Source: Bacteroides caccae (GTDB taxonomy: Bacteria > Bacteroidota > Bacteroidia > Bacteroidales > Bacteroidaceae). Taken from it: a stretch of DNA of 64,000 nt. Below are positions 19,008 to 27,265 of the stretch, piece after piece. The translations under genes were made by a program, and so were the position numbers. Position 1 is the first letter of the stretch. Each line of letters opens with the position of its first letter. The stretch covers positions 2,604,001 to 2,668,000 of the forward strand of contig NZ_CP022412.2 of NCBI RefSeq assembly GCF_002222615.2, written 5' to 3'. The notes below the pieces were generated by a model, which was given only the letters and a program-made list of their open reading frames with translations, searched no databases and was not told where the DNA came from.

Positions 19008-19047
19008 TTGCAGGGTTGTTAATTAGTTAATAATAGAAAAGAGAAAT

Positions 19048-19518
19048 CTAATATTCTATTTTATCCTCTTTGGCTGCCCAAGCCTCAAAGGCGGTAATAG
19101 CTTCATTGGGTAGTAAAATTTCGGAGGGAAGTTTTCTGTCTTCTGGTTTCAGTTCCAGTTCGTCGTAGATAAAAGAATCGTCAAAACCGATATTTTTGGC
19201 GTCGGTTTTGTTGTTACCGTAGTACATCTTGTCCAGTCGTGCCCAATAAATAGCACCCAAGCACATGGGACAAGGTTCGCAGGAGGTGTATATCTCATAT
19301 CCGCTAAGATCAAATGTTCCCAGTTTGGCGGCTGCGGCACGTATTGCACTAACTTCGGCATGTGCAGTAGGATCACAAGACGTTGTGACGCGGTTTACAC
19401 CGGTAGCGACGATCACTCCTTCTTTGGTGGCGATAACAGCACCGAAAGGGCCTCCACCATTTTCGACATTTTCTTTTGAAAGCTCTATTGCTTTCCGCAT
19501 TAGTTCTTCTTTAGTCAT
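19048..19518 (-). CDS. Nucleoside deaminase (guanine deaminase-like, CMP/dCMP deaminase fold)
   Basis: A 156-aa zinc-dependent deaminase. The zinc and catalytic motif HAEVSAIRAA (His ligand and Glu proton shuttle) is followed by SCEPCPMCLGAIYWA, which supplies the two Cys ligands. Length and the C-terminal EDKIEY tail are closer to guanine deaminase (GuaD type) than to tRNA adenosine deaminase TadA, but substrates of this superfamily are hard to tell apart. It is transcribed from its own promoter (-7 at 19581-19588). The protein is cytosolic, with a likely role in purine salvage. Confidence 0.85.
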   Translation of the reverse strand: MTKEELMRKAIELSKENVENGGGPFGAVIATKEGVIVATGVNRVTTSCDPTAHAEVSAIRAAAAKLGTFDLSGYEIYTSCEPCPMCLGAIYWARLDKMYYGNNKTDAKNIGFDDSFIYDELELKPEDRKLPSEILLPNEAITAFEAWAAKEDKIEY

Positions 19519-19580
19519 GGCAATAAAAAATATTGTTAGTTTTATCCTATTTACTTCTTTTCAGAAATAACATCTTTCTA

Positions 19581-19588
19581 CAAAGATA
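19581..19588 (-). promoter_or_regulatory. Bacteroides -7 element for the deaminase gene
   Basis: TATCTTTG on the minus strand, 62 bases before the start at 19518. Confidence 0.5.
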
Positions 19589-19631
19589 GAAAAAACTAAC
19601 AATATACCAAGGAACGATTTCCTTTAATTTT

Positions 19632-19712
19632 CTACCAGTACCAGCAGACGCCGAAAGAGAACGGATAAAGTTCGGGATCTTGAATACTGATAAAACGGTA
19701 GGAAATATCCGT
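19632..19712 (-). pseudogene. Possible coding remnant directly after the Gfo/Idh stop
   Basis: After the TAA of the oxidoreductase gene the same frame stays open for 26 codons and ends YPFSFGVCWYW-stop. The aromatic, alternating C terminus looks like the last strand of an outer-membrane barrel and not like Gfo/Idh proteins. There is no start codon. It may be the decayed end of a lost gene, or chance. Confidence 0.25.
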
Positions 19713-20699
19713 TTAAAGCTTTCCGAGAATCTTGTCCATAACCCAGTTGGTCAGTGTGGCACTTTCACCGTCGCAGGAACAGATGGATTTACCTAATAGA
19801 TGGTCTACCACCGCTTGGATAAGAGGCTGTTGTACATGTTCCGGGTTACCGATACAGATTTCTTCGCGTCCGCGTTCGGTATGCAGTCCGATAGGTTCGT
19901 AGGTGAAGACAGAAAAACAAATCATTCCTTTGTCTCCGATGATTTCTATACGATCCTCGCGGGCCGAGTCGTGCGCTACGAAACACCAGGAACCGCTACC
20001 TACCAATCCGTTGTCGAACTGGAAACAGGCACTTAAGGTATCTTCGGCGGGATAAAGTCCTCCGCGGTTGCTCTTGTAACCATTTGCTTCGAGAATGCAA
20101 CCGAACATATCCTGCAATAAATCTATCTGATGCGGGGCAAGATCGTAGAAGTAACCGCCTCCGGCAATGTCCGCTTGTACACGCCAGGGAAGATTTTCAC
20201 GGTTATAGTCCAGGTCGCGTGGTGGCTGTGCGAAACGTATCTGTACATTGATAACGTTACCGATAGAACCGTTTTCTACAAGCTCTTTTACTTTTTGGAA
20301 GTACGGGAGATAACGTCGGTAGTAAGCAACGAAACAAGGAATGCCTGTTTCTTGCGAAATACGGTTGATACGGGTACACTCTTCGTATGTCTGTGCCATT
20401 GGCTTTTCAATGTATGCAGGCTTACCTGCTTTCATTGCCATAATAGCATAAGTAGCATGAGAAGAAGGAGGAGTGGCGATATATATAGCATTTACTTCCG
20501 GATCGTCTATCAGTTCCTGTGCGTCGTCATACCATTTCTTGATACCTCTTTCTTTGGCATAGGCTTTTGCCTTTGCACCGTCGCGACTCATTACAGCTAC
20601 GACTTCCGAATGTTCTACTTTTTGGAAAGCAGGACCACTTTTCGTTTTGGTGACTTCGCCGCAACCGATGAATCCCCATTTAATTATCTTTTCACTCAT
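19713..20699 (-). CDS. Gfo/Idh/MocA family oxidoreductase
   Basis: This 328-aa NAD(P)-dependent sugar or polyol dehydrogenase has an N-terminal Rossmann domain (about 1-120: IIKWGFIGCGEVTK) and the conserved AYIEKPMAQT, whose EKP lysine contacts the nicotinamide. The C-terminal beta-sheet domain includes GGGYFYDLAPHQIDLLQD, with the catalytic Asp/His. The exact sugar substrate is not predictable, and no carbohydrate operon surrounds it. The ATG at 20699 (MSEKIIKWG) is preferred to an upstream TTG at 20738 because the -7 element at 20736-20743 overlaps that earlier codon. Confidence 0.9.
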   Translation of the reverse strand: MSEKIIKWGFIGCGEVTKTKSGPAFQKVEHSEVVAVMSRDGAKAKAYAKERGIKKWYDDAQELIDDPEVNAIYIATPPSSHATYAIMAMKAGKPAYIEKPMAQTYEECTRINRISQETGIPCFVAYYRRYLPYFQKVKELVENGSIGNVINVQIRFAQPPRDLDYNRENLPWRVQADIAGGGYFYDLAPHQIDLLQDMFGCILEANGYKSNRGGLYPAEDTLSACFQFDNGLVGSGSWCFVAHDSAREDRIEIIGDKGMICFSVFTYEPIGLHTERGREEICIGNPEHVQQPLIQAVVDHLLGKSICSCDGESATLTNWVMDKILGKL

Positions 20700-20735
20700 A
20701 ATTGTAATACCTATTGTGTCTGTTTTAACAAAGCC

Positions 20736-20743
20736 CAAAGATA
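20736..20743 (-). promoter_or_regulatory. Bacteroides -7 element for the Gfo/Idh gene
   Basis: TATCTTTG on the minus strand, 37 bases before the ATG at 20699. It decides the start choice. Confidence 0.55.
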
Positions 20744-20768
20744 AAACTATTTTTTGTCAAGAGCAACT

Positions 20769-21605
20769 TTATTGATTATAGTATTTTTTATAAATCTTTT
20801 GATATTCTGATTTCTTTTGGAACTTATCCAGCCACGTATTCAAACTATCGAGTAAAACGGGGGATTGCTTACTGACTGCCCATGAGTAGAACTGTGTAAA
20901 GCTGATAGCCGTATTGATATCAATCTGCGACAAGGAATCCGCTACTGCCCGTGCAATGCTTTCGTCACAAACTGCATAGTCAATGTCTCCGTGTGCTACT
21001 AGTGAAATCAATTGTTCGGGGCCATATTTTTCTATTTCTTTTATGTAAATGGTGTCTCCGATTTCATTTCCTAAGTTCTGAATACGCAAGATAGAAGGCG
21101 AACCTTTTACGACATGAAGTGTCCGCCGGGCTAAATCCAGTTGGTTACGGATATAAAGTGAATCGTTTTCTCCATTCTCTTTGCGTTGAACCAGGACTTG
21201 TTTGTTGAGGACAATGGGAGAGGTGAGAAGCAGGGAATCTTTTAATTTGCTAGTCGCCAATATTCCATAAGCAATAACATCATAACGCCCTTCACTCAGT
21301 CCTTTCAGCCGTTCTTCGAAACTCATGACTGGGGTGATTTCTGCTTTCAGTCTTTTATCACGGGCAAAGGCCTGTATCAGTTCATAATGGAAGCCGGAGA
21401 TAGTGTCACCGTCCACATAAAAACTGATTGAGTTGTATTCGGTAGCTACACGTAGTATTCCTTCTTTGGCAATGGCGGCATAATCACGCGGATGCCCTAA
21501 GGGTTTTTCTTGTTTTCCGCAATATCGGAAAGTGAAAATAAGTGCCAATATAATGATAACAGGCACTAAATATCTGAATAGTCTCAGTTTCGGGCGTGTC
21601 TCCAT
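20769..21605 (-). CDS. Periplasmic solute-binding protein, family 3 (MltF N-domain-like), membrane anchored
   Basis: This 278-aa protein has an N-terminal membrane helix (about 11-26: YLVPVIIILALIFTFRY) followed by a type II periplasmic binding fold. GILRVATEYNSISFYVDG and SFEERLKGLSEGRYDVIAYG match the SBP_bac_3 family. No ABC permease or ATPase lies nearby, and the arrangement resembles the regulatory half of MltF-like lytic transglycosylases, but the transglycosylase domain is absent. The ligand is unknown; amino acids or muropeptides are plausible. It starts 17 bases after the Porin_10 stop and is probably cotranscribed with it. Confidence 0.8.
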   Translation of the reverse strand: METRPKLRLFRYLVPVIIILALIFTFRYCGKQEKPLGHPRDYAAIAKEGILRVATEYNSISFYVDGDTISGFHYELIQAFARDKRLKAEITPVMSFEERLKGLSEGRYDVIAYGILATSKLKDSLLLTSPIVLNKQVLVQRKENGENDSLYIRNQLDLARRTLHVVKGSPSILRIQNLGNEIGDTIYIKEIEKYGPEQLISLVAHGDIDYAVCDESIARAVADSLSQIDINTAISFTQFYSWAVSKQSPVLLDSLNTWLDKFQKKSEYQKIYKKYYNQ

Positions 21606-21622
21606 AAGCCATAAAGGTTTTG

Positions 21623-23674
21623 TTAATCATAGAAATTCCATGAAAGTCCGAATTTCAGGACGCGTGGATTGATAGGATAGTGAGGAGACAGAAAATAATC
21701 AGGTCTGCTTATTCCTTGGTTCACGTGATACATCATCACATAGAAACGTGTACGTTTCAGATGCAGGTTTGCATAGACATTCACAATCGGATAACCGCCT
21801 ATCTCAACTTTGCCTTCTTCCGGTTGCAGGTAGAAATTTTGGATAGCCGGCATATAGGCGGGTGCATTGTATTTCGTGAAATATCGCACGTCGGCACCTA
21901 ATTGCACGCTAAGCACTTTCTTTGCTAATTTAAACTGCATATAAAAGTTATGATACAAAGAAAGATCGGGCAAGGGCAGCACAGTCTGGTCACTGGATTT
22001 CTGCCAGGTTACTTCATTATCTAAATGGAAGATTCCGAGCTTGAAGTCCTGGTTGAGGCTTGCCGATAATACTTGAAGGCTTCCGCTTTTCTGTTCGGGC
22101 GTTGCCTGTTGGTTGAAATACGTATAGTTCTTGATGTTTTCTACTCCCGCTCTTAGCCGGGTTTTCCAGCGTGCAATACTTAGTTCCCCTTCGATACGTG
22201 TACGGAACTCCTTATCCATATCATTATCCCACATGAAATGTTTGGAATGGTAATGACGCATATAGAAAGGTGCAAGCTGGTTGCTGACCTCACCGCGGGC
22301 AATAAGGCTGACGGTATCTTTCCATAACGGGAAATTCAGGTCTATATCTCCTTTTACATTGAACTGTCCGATTGCTTTTCCTGCAAGTCCCACTTCACCG
22401 ATTGCGTGATAGTGAAGAATATTCCCTTCCCGTTTGGATAACTCTCCTCCGACGAATATCTCGTTTTCATTGTATTTGTCGGGTAATGGTCCTCCGTCCT
22501 TATTCATCAGCGTATATTTACTGATTTTGTAAGAAGCGAATGCGGTCAATCCGGCTTTTGCATATTTGTTGAAACCTTCCAGTAAAGCGATGCCGATTGT
22601 ATTCTTGATTCCTACATAAGTAGTACTGTCTCTTACGAACGCTTTATTGTCCTTATCAAAATATGTGTTCTGATAATATCCGTCCGCTACTTCGTCATAA
22701 GAATTGAAGCCATGGCGTGCCCGTTCTACCTGAATGGTGTGTATAAAGCTCGTCACCGGTACAAACTCCTGTTTGGCGGGAGTCGTGTCGTTTTCCGCCT
22801 GCGGAATGTCACGTTTGAATCCTAGATTATAACGTTGAGTCAGGAATACATAAAAGTCATGATTACGGTTGGTTGTTTCGCTCAATACAGTAGGAATGTT
22901 GGTTGATTCGTATTCCCTTCGTCCTTCGGCCATTTCCTCCGGAGCGGTGATATATCTGTCATCGGTGATACCTCCGTTTTCATTAGTCTTCAGATAGTTG
23001 TTACTGTATATTCCTTGCACCTGATATCTGTCTCCGATATAGCTGCCGAAAACTGCAGCGTTAAAGTATGCAGTATTCTGATTGTTGTAGTATCCCCGTC
23101 CGTATAAATAATCAATGTTGAAACCGAAGGCCAACTTCTTGTTTACGTTTACAGAGAAGTAGGATTTGAAACGTTCTTCTCCATTTACCTTATTACCGGC
23201 TTTATGATACGTCAGATTGGTATAGGGAACGTTACTGTTCGTAAAATTAAATTCTGTGGGACGGACAAAGAAACTGGAAAAAGGTTCCATGAAAATGGTC
23301 GGCTCCGGATAACGGCGGTCAAAGAAGATGCGTGACATACGGGGCGACCCCATATTGGCGAGATAATTGTAATGTCCGGTGATTCCTTCCGTGAGATTCG
23401 TGTTCTGAAAGTGGTGATAGGCGGTGTCGGCAGGGATTATCGTCCGGTCGCCCAGCTGGTTTTTGATCCGCCACATATATAAGGTAGGTGGTAATCCCTT
23501 TACTTCAACGTTTGCACTATCCAGTCTGTCCGGAATCATTGCAGGGTCTACCTGGTTACCGTATTGGTCATATCCGTTTTCGTCGATTTGTTGACGACCG
23601 GGATTAAACTGTGCATGGACAGTTGTCAGCCCTACAACGGAAAGTAATATATATAATAGTAAGATTCGTCTCAT
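21623..23674 (-). CDS. Putative porin (Porin_10 family), outer membrane
   Basis: This 683-aa outer-membrane protein has a signal peptide (RRILLLYILLSVVGLTTVHA). Its mature chain is rich in aromatic beta strands: FEPFSSFFVRPTEFNF-like segments appear early, and it ends LKFGLSWNFYD, close to a terminal aromatic. It matches the long Bacteroidales Porin_10 proteins, whose substrate is not known. The ATG at 23674 is preferred to an in-frame TTG at 23686 because the -7 element covers that TTG. The expected 5' leader is then only a few bases. The solute-binding protein gene follows directly, which suggests a shared uptake or sensing role. Confidence 0.82.
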   Translation of the reverse strand: MRRILLLYILLSVVGLTTVHAQFNPGRQQIDENGYDQYGNQVDPAMIPDRLDSANVEVKGLPPTLYMWRIKNQLGDRTIIPADTAYHHFQNTNLTEGITGHYNYLANMGSPRMSRIFFDRRYPEPTIFMEPFSSFFVRPTEFNFTNSNVPYTNLTYHKAGNKVNGEERFKSYFSVNVNKKLAFGFNIDYLYGRGYYNNQNTAYFNAAVFGSYIGDRYQVQGIYSNNYLKTNENGGITDDRYITAPEEMAEGRREYESTNIPTVLSETTNRNHDFYVFLTQRYNLGFKRDIPQAENDTTPAKQEFVPVTSFIHTIQVERARHGFNSYDEVADGYYQNTYFDKDNKAFVRDSTTYVGIKNTIGIALLEGFNKYAKAGLTAFASYKISKYTLMNKDGGPLPDKYNENEIFVGGELSKREGNILHYHAIGEVGLAGKAIGQFNVKGDIDLNFPLWKDTVSLIARGEVSNQLAPFYMRHYHSKHFMWDNDMDKEFRTRIEGELSIARWKTRLRAGVENIKNYTYFNQQATPEQKSGSLQVLSASLNQDFKLGIFHLDNEVTWQKSSDQTVLPLPDLSLYHNFYMQFKLAKKVLSVQLGADVRYFTKYNAPAYMPAIQNFYLQPEEGKVEIGGYPIVNVYANLHLKRTRFYVMMYHVNQGISRPDYFLSPHYPINPRVLKFGLSWNFYD

Positions 23675-23683
23675 AATTGGAGG

Positions 23684-23691
23684 CAAAGATA
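23684..23691 (-). promoter_or_regulatory. Bacteroides -7 element close to the porin start
   Basis: TATCTTTG on the minus strand. Its 3' end lies 9 bases before the ATG at 23674, so the mRNA should be nearly leaderless. Confidence 0.55.
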
Positions 23692-23714
23692 CTTACTTTA
23701 ATTGATTTAATGAT

Positions 23715-23779
23715 AATGGATAATTGAAAATTATGTTGCATACGTACTATACGTAGCTAATAATTATCAATTATCCATT
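23715..23779. repeat. A/T-rich inverted repeat between the kor operon and the porin gene
   Basis: AATGGATAATTGAAAATTAT (23715-23734) is an imperfect reverse complement of 23760-23779, and a smaller palindrome (TACGTA-CTA-TACGTA) lies between. This looks like the common Bacteroides intergenic palindrome and may stabilise or end the 3' end of the kor mRNA. Confidence 0.5.
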
Positions 23780-23795
23780 GCACATTATCTGTTAA

Positions 23796-24338
23796 TTAAA
23801 CCTCACGGATTAATTCCATACCTTTCTTGATTGCTTCTTCGTTCATCGGAATCAAGTGGTGATGGCGTTCCGGAAGAGTTTTCTTCAATCCCTTGATTAC
23901 ATTTTCCAATGTCACAATCGGGCGGAGTTTTAATAAACCGCCAAGTACAATCATGTTGAATGCTTTGGCGTTATTCATCTCGTTGGCTGCGTCCATGGCA
24001 TCGATACGATATACCTTGATATCCTTGCGGGTAGGAGGGTTGATAATTCCGTAACCGTCATAAATCAGGATACCACCGGGCTTCACCTTATTTTCAAACT
24101 TTTCGAGTGAAGGCTGGTTCAGAATGATAGCAGTATCATATTTACTCAAAATGGGTGAAGAAACCTTGTCGTCGCTTACAATTACTGTAACGTTGGCTGT
24201 TCCACCGCGTTGTTCGGGACCGTATGCCGGCATCCAGCTTACTTCTTTGCCTTCCATTAGCCCCGAATAAGCCAGGATCTTACCCATAGACAATACGCCT
24301 TGTCCACCGAATCCTGCTATAATTATTTCTTCTTTCAT
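23796..24338 (-). CDS. korC: 2-oxoacid:ferredoxin oxidoreductase, gamma subunit
   Basis: This 180-aa subunit has the POR gamma domain signature IIIAGFGGQGVLSMGKILAY at the N terminus, followed by SWMPAYGPEQRGGTANVTV. It is the catalytic gamma part of 2-oxoglutarate or 2-ketoisovalerate ferredoxin oxidoreductases, which oxidatively decarboxylate 2-oxo acids to acyl-CoA and reduce ferredoxin, or run in reverse to fix CO2. It is last in the operon TPR-korD-korA-small membrane protein-korB-korC. The substrate is not certain from sequence; kor is the usual label for this four-gene form. Confidence 0.9.
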   Translation of the reverse strand: MKEEIIIAGFGGQGVLSMGKILAYSGLMEGKEVSWMPAYGPEQRGGTANVTVIVSDDKVSSPILSKYDTAIILNQPSLEKFENKVKPGGILIYDGYGIINPPTRKDIKVYRIDAMDAANEMNNAKAFNMIVLGGLLKLRPIVTLENVIKGLKKTLPERHHHLIPMNEEAIKKGMELIREV

Positions 24339-24358
24339 TGTTCTGTTGACTTTTAGCG

Positions 24359-25123
24359 TTATTCTTTATCTTTTAAATCACCTAGCGGATAGAATGGGAA
24401 CATATGTTCTTCCATCCATTTGTTAGCCTTCTCCGGAGTCATCTTCCAGCCTGAGCTACAAGTAGAAACGATTTCCACTAAGTTAGAACCTTTACCGCTC
24501 ATTGAATTCTCGAATGCTTTACGGATCGCTTTCTTCGCCTTGCGAATCGCCGGTACGGATTGTACGGACTGGCGGGTTACGTAAGCTGTTCCTTCCAGTT
24601 GGGCAGCGATTTCGGTGATTTTCAGCGGATAACCGTGGAGCTCGACGTCACGTCCGTAAGGACAAGTGGAACTTTTCATTCCCACCAGTGTAGTCGGCGC
24701 CATTTGTCCGCCGGTCATACCGTAGATTGCATTGTTGATAAAGATAATCGTGATATTCTCGCCACGGTTCAATGCGTGGATCGTTTCGGCTGTACCGATA
24801 CAAGCCAAGTCACCGTCACCCTGGTATGTGAAAACGAGACGATCCGGCCATAGGCGTTTCACGGCAGTTGCCACAGCAGGCGCACGTCCGTGTGCTGCTT
24901 CCTGCCAGTCAATGTCCAGATAATTGTAGGCGAAAACTGCACATCCTACCGGAGAGATTCCCACCGTTTTATCTTCCATGCCCATTTCCTCTATCACTTC
25001 GGCTATGAGCTTGTGTACCACGCCGTGACTGCAACCCGGGCAGTAGTGCATGGCATTATCGTTCATCAGAGTCGGTTTCTTGTAAACCAGATTCTCGGGT
25101 TTGATTATTTCTTCTTTAGTCAT
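24359..25123 (-). CDS. korB: 2-oxoacid:ferredoxin oxidoreductase, beta subunit (TPP-binding)
   Basis: This 254-aa subunit binds thiamine diphosphate: GDGDLACIG at about 102-110 and IFINNAIYGMTGGQMAPTT at about 127-145 are the GDG and NN motifs. HYCPGCSHG near residue 27 is typical of KorB/VorB proteins. It pairs with KorA and KorC to form the catalytic core. The gene lies 12 bases after the small membrane protein gene and 20 bases before korC, in one operon. Confidence 0.93.
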   Translation of the reverse strand: MTKEEIIKPENLVYKKPTLMNDNAMHYCPGCSHGVVHKLIAEVIEEMGMEDKTVGISPVGCAVFAYNYLDIDWQEAAHGRAPAVATAVKRLWPDRLVFTYQGDGDLACIGTAETIHALNRGENITIIFINNAIYGMTGGQMAPTTLVGMKSSTCPYGRDVELHGYPLKITEIAAQLEGTAYVTRQSVQSVPAIRKAKKAIRKAFENSMSGKGSNLVEIVSTCSSGWKMTPEKANKWMEEHMFPFYPLGDLKDKE

Positions 25124-25135
25124 AACTTCTTCTCC

Positions 25136-25312
25136 TTATCTGTTGGTGAACCGTATAAAAAACTCCATTAGCTTGACAAAGATTGCCGCGCCGCATACGT
25201 AGATAAACATTTTAAAGTCTTCCTTTCCTACAACAAAGTAGGTGATAATAGCCGCAAGAGCCAATATCATAAAAAGGATGTTCAGTACGTTTCTTATTTT
25301 ATCAGGATTCAT
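25136..25312 (-). CDS. Small two-helix membrane protein inside the kor operon; function unknown
   Basis: A 58-codon frame sits exactly between korA and korB, 7 bases after the korA stop and 12 bases before the korB ATG. It begins MNPDKIRNVLNILFM and ends EFFIRFTNR. Two hydrophobic segments are predicted by eye, at about 9-28 (LNILFMILALAAIITYFVV) and 35-53 (MFIYVCGAAIFVKLMEFF), joined by a short charged loop (GKEDF). The tight spacing, sensible start and membrane character support a real gene. I do not recognise its family. It could tether the oxidoreductase to the membrane or to a ferredoxin-using complex, which is only inference. Confidence 0.8.
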   Translation of the reverse strand: MNPDKIRNVLNILFMILALAAIITYFVVGKEDFKMFIYVCGAAIFVKLMEFFIRFTNR

Positions 25313-25319
25313 CGTTTCG

Positions 25320-26402
25320 TTATTTGATTATTTTTTCTTCCAAAGCAGTTACAATCTCGTCCGGGTCGGGAACAATACCGCCGAGACGTCCGAAATGTTC
25401 TACCTTTACTTTACCGTTCACAGCCAGGCGGACATCTTCAATCATTTGTCCGGCATTCAGTTCTGTAACAAGCATACCCTTCACTTTGTCAGCGTAAGCA
25501 GCAATTGCTTTTGTCGGGAACGGCCATAATGTGATAGGACGGAGGATACCTACTTTGATACCTTTTTCGCGTGCCAGCTCCATGGCTTTTTGACCGATAC
25601 GTGCCATTGAACCGAAAGCAATAATCAGATATTCTGCATCTTCGCAGTTTATTTCTTCGAAGCGTACTTCGTTCTTTTCAATTTCACGGTATTTAGCCTG
25701 GAAACGGAGATTGTTTATTTCCATAGCCTCCGGTTTCAGTTCCAGAGAAGTGATAATGTTCGGCTTACGGCCTTTAGCTTTTCCGGTAGCAGCCCATGGG
25801 CATTGTGCTATCACTTCTTCTTCCGTACGGCGTGGTTTCTGCGCCGGAAGAACCACTTTTTCCATCATTTGCCCGATCACACCGTCGGCGAGGATGATAG
25901 CCGGGTTACGGTATTTGAATGCCAGTTCGAATCCCAACGCAACGAAATCCGCCATTTCCTGTACGGACGCCGGAGCAAGAGCAATCAATTTGTAATCACC
26001 GTGGCCACCGCCTTTTACTGTCTGGAAATAATCTGCCTGACTCGGCTGGATAGTACCCAGTCCGGGACCGCCACGCATTACGTTGACAATCAGACAAGGA
26101 AGTTCGGCACCTGCGATGTAGGAGATTCCTTCCTGTTTCAGACTTACACCGGGACTTGAAGAAGACGTCAGCACCATTTTTCCGCTACCTGCGCCTCCAT
26201 ATACCATATTGATAGCTGCCACTTCACTTTCCGCCTGGAGTACTACCATGCCGGTTGTTTCCCACGGTTTCAGTTCGGCAAGCGTTTCCAACACTTCCGA
26301 TTGGGGAGTAATAGGATAACCGAAGTAACCGTCCGCACCGCAACGGATAGCTGCATGGGCGATAGCTTCGTTTCCTTTCATTAATACAACTTCTTCTGCC
26401 AT
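25320..26402 (-). CDS. korA: 2-oxoacid:ferredoxin oxidoreductase, alpha subunit
   Basis: This 360-aa subunit carries the pyrimidine-binding and transketolase C-terminal domains: KGNEAIAHAAIRCGADGYFGYP with the conserved YPITPQSEVLE, and SSSSPGVSLKQEGISYIAGAE. Near the C terminus GILRPITLWPFPTKAI belongs to domain II. It lacks the gamma domain, which is supplied by KorC. korD ends 11 bases upstream. Confidence 0.93.
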   Translation of the reverse strand: MAEEVVLMKGNEAIAHAAIRCGADGYFGYPITPQSEVLETLAELKPWETTGMVVLQAESEVAAINMVYGGAGSGKMVLTSSSSPGVSLKQEGISYIAGAELPCLIVNVMRGGPGLGTIQPSQADYFQTVKGGGHGDYKLIALAPASVQEMADFVALGFELAFKYRNPAIILADGVIGQMMEKVVLPAQKPRRTEEEVIAQCPWAATGKAKGRKPNIITSLELKPEAMEINNLRFQAKYREIEKNEVRFEEINCEDAEYLIIAFGSMARIGQKAMELAREKGIKVGILRPITLWPFPTKAIAAYADKVKGMLVTELNAGQMIEDVRLAVNGKVKVEHFGRLGGIVPDPDEIVTALEEKIIK

Positions 26403-26413
26403 ATTCTTTTCTT

Positions 26414-26641
26414 TTATTCTACTTTTACTTTATACACAGATATACATCCGTCCGGACAAACCGTTGCACACGAGCTACATCCGTTGCAGGTATCTTCTTT
26501 CACTTGCCAGGCATAGTTATAGCCTTTCATATTGACCTCTTTGTTGAGGGCGATTACATCGAGCGGACACGCCACTACGCACAGGTTGCATCCTTTGCAA
26601 CGCTCCGTGTCGACTACGATTGCTCCTTTGATTTTTGCCAT
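26414..26641 (-). CDS. korD: Dicluster 4Fe-4S ferredoxin subunit of the oxidoreductase
   Basis: This 75-aa protein has two CxxCxxCxxxC clusters: CKGCNLCVVACP at about 16-27 and CNGCSSCATVCP at about 52-63. Each binds one 4Fe-4S centre that passes electrons from the catalytic core to free ferredoxin. It is the first enzyme gene of the operon. A 53-base gap separates it from the TPR gene upstream, without a clear promoter on this strand, so transcription probably starts before the TPR gene. Confidence 0.93.
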   Translation of the reverse strand: MAKIKGAIVVDTERCKGCNLCVVACPLDVIALNKEVNMKGYNYAWQVKEDTCNGCSSCATVCPDGCISVYKVKVE

Positions 26642-26694
26642 AATCTTTATTTATTACGTTATCTTTGAGTTCGATTACTGATTAAACATATCTT

Positions 26695-26976
26695 TTATTG
26701 ATTGAACATATCCTTGTGGTAGAAGTTGAGGATATCTATTACCATTTTTCTTGCCTGAACGGCAGGACCTTCCGGATTGATATCAATGGCAAACTGGTAA
26801 TTATCCAGTGCCTGTTTCCAATCTCCTTTTTTCCGGTAGGCATTTCCCCGTAAATAGTAAAGAGTATCTTTCTCTTTTTCGACAGAAGTGTTTTGGAGAA
26901 GCTGGTCCAATTGCTCAATCGCTGTGTCCACGTCCCCTTGATTGATAAGCTCTTTTAGGTTGTCTATTTGCTCCAT
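26695..26976 (-). CDS. Small TPR-repeat protein heading the kor operon
   Basis: The 93-aa protein holds about two tetratricopeptide repeats: DTLYYLRGNAYRKKGDWKQALDNYQFAIDINP is split across the second half, with the A-Y-G-W/A pattern of TPR helices. Such proteins are protein-protein adaptors. I chose the ATG at 26976 because a -7 element lies at 27005-27012; an upstream in-frame start at 27057 would precede the promoter. It may be an assembly or scaffold factor for the oxidoreductase, judging only by position. Confidence 0.82.
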   Translation of the reverse strand: MEQIDNLKELINQGDVDTAIEQLDQLLQNTSVEKEKDTLYYLRGNAYRKKGDWKQALDNYQFAIDINPEGPAVQARKMVIDILNFYHKDMFNQ

Positions 26977-27004
26977 TTCTTTCGTCTTTCGGGATTCTGA
27001 AACG

Positions 27005-27038
27005 CAAAGATAGTTTTTATTTATGTAAATGGGGCAAA
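27005..27038 (-). promoter_or_regulatory. Promoter of the TPR-kor operon
   Basis: On the minus strand TTTG (27035-27038) is followed after 22 bases by TATCTTTG (27005-27012). The ATG is 28 bases further on. Confidence 0.6.
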
Positions 27039-27232
27039 CGTGGACGGAAATTTGCAACGTTTTGAGTTTATTGCATATTAGATGAATAAATAATTAAAAG
27101 TGGTTTGATTGACCTGTATTTCACGTTTGGGGTGGTTGTAGGTCACAGTAGATTACAAAGGTACGGAAGAAAGTGAAGAGGTAAGGATGATATAAAGTTT
27201 TGATATGTCCTTGTATATATTGAAAGATACCG

Positions 27233-27240
27233 TATTTTTG
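27233..27240 (+). promoter_or_regulatory. Bacteroides -7 element for the DUF456 gene
   Basis: TATTTTTG, 25 bases before the ATG at 27266. Confidence 0.5.
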
Positions 27241-27265
27241 TGCATATATTAAACTAAGATAGGTT

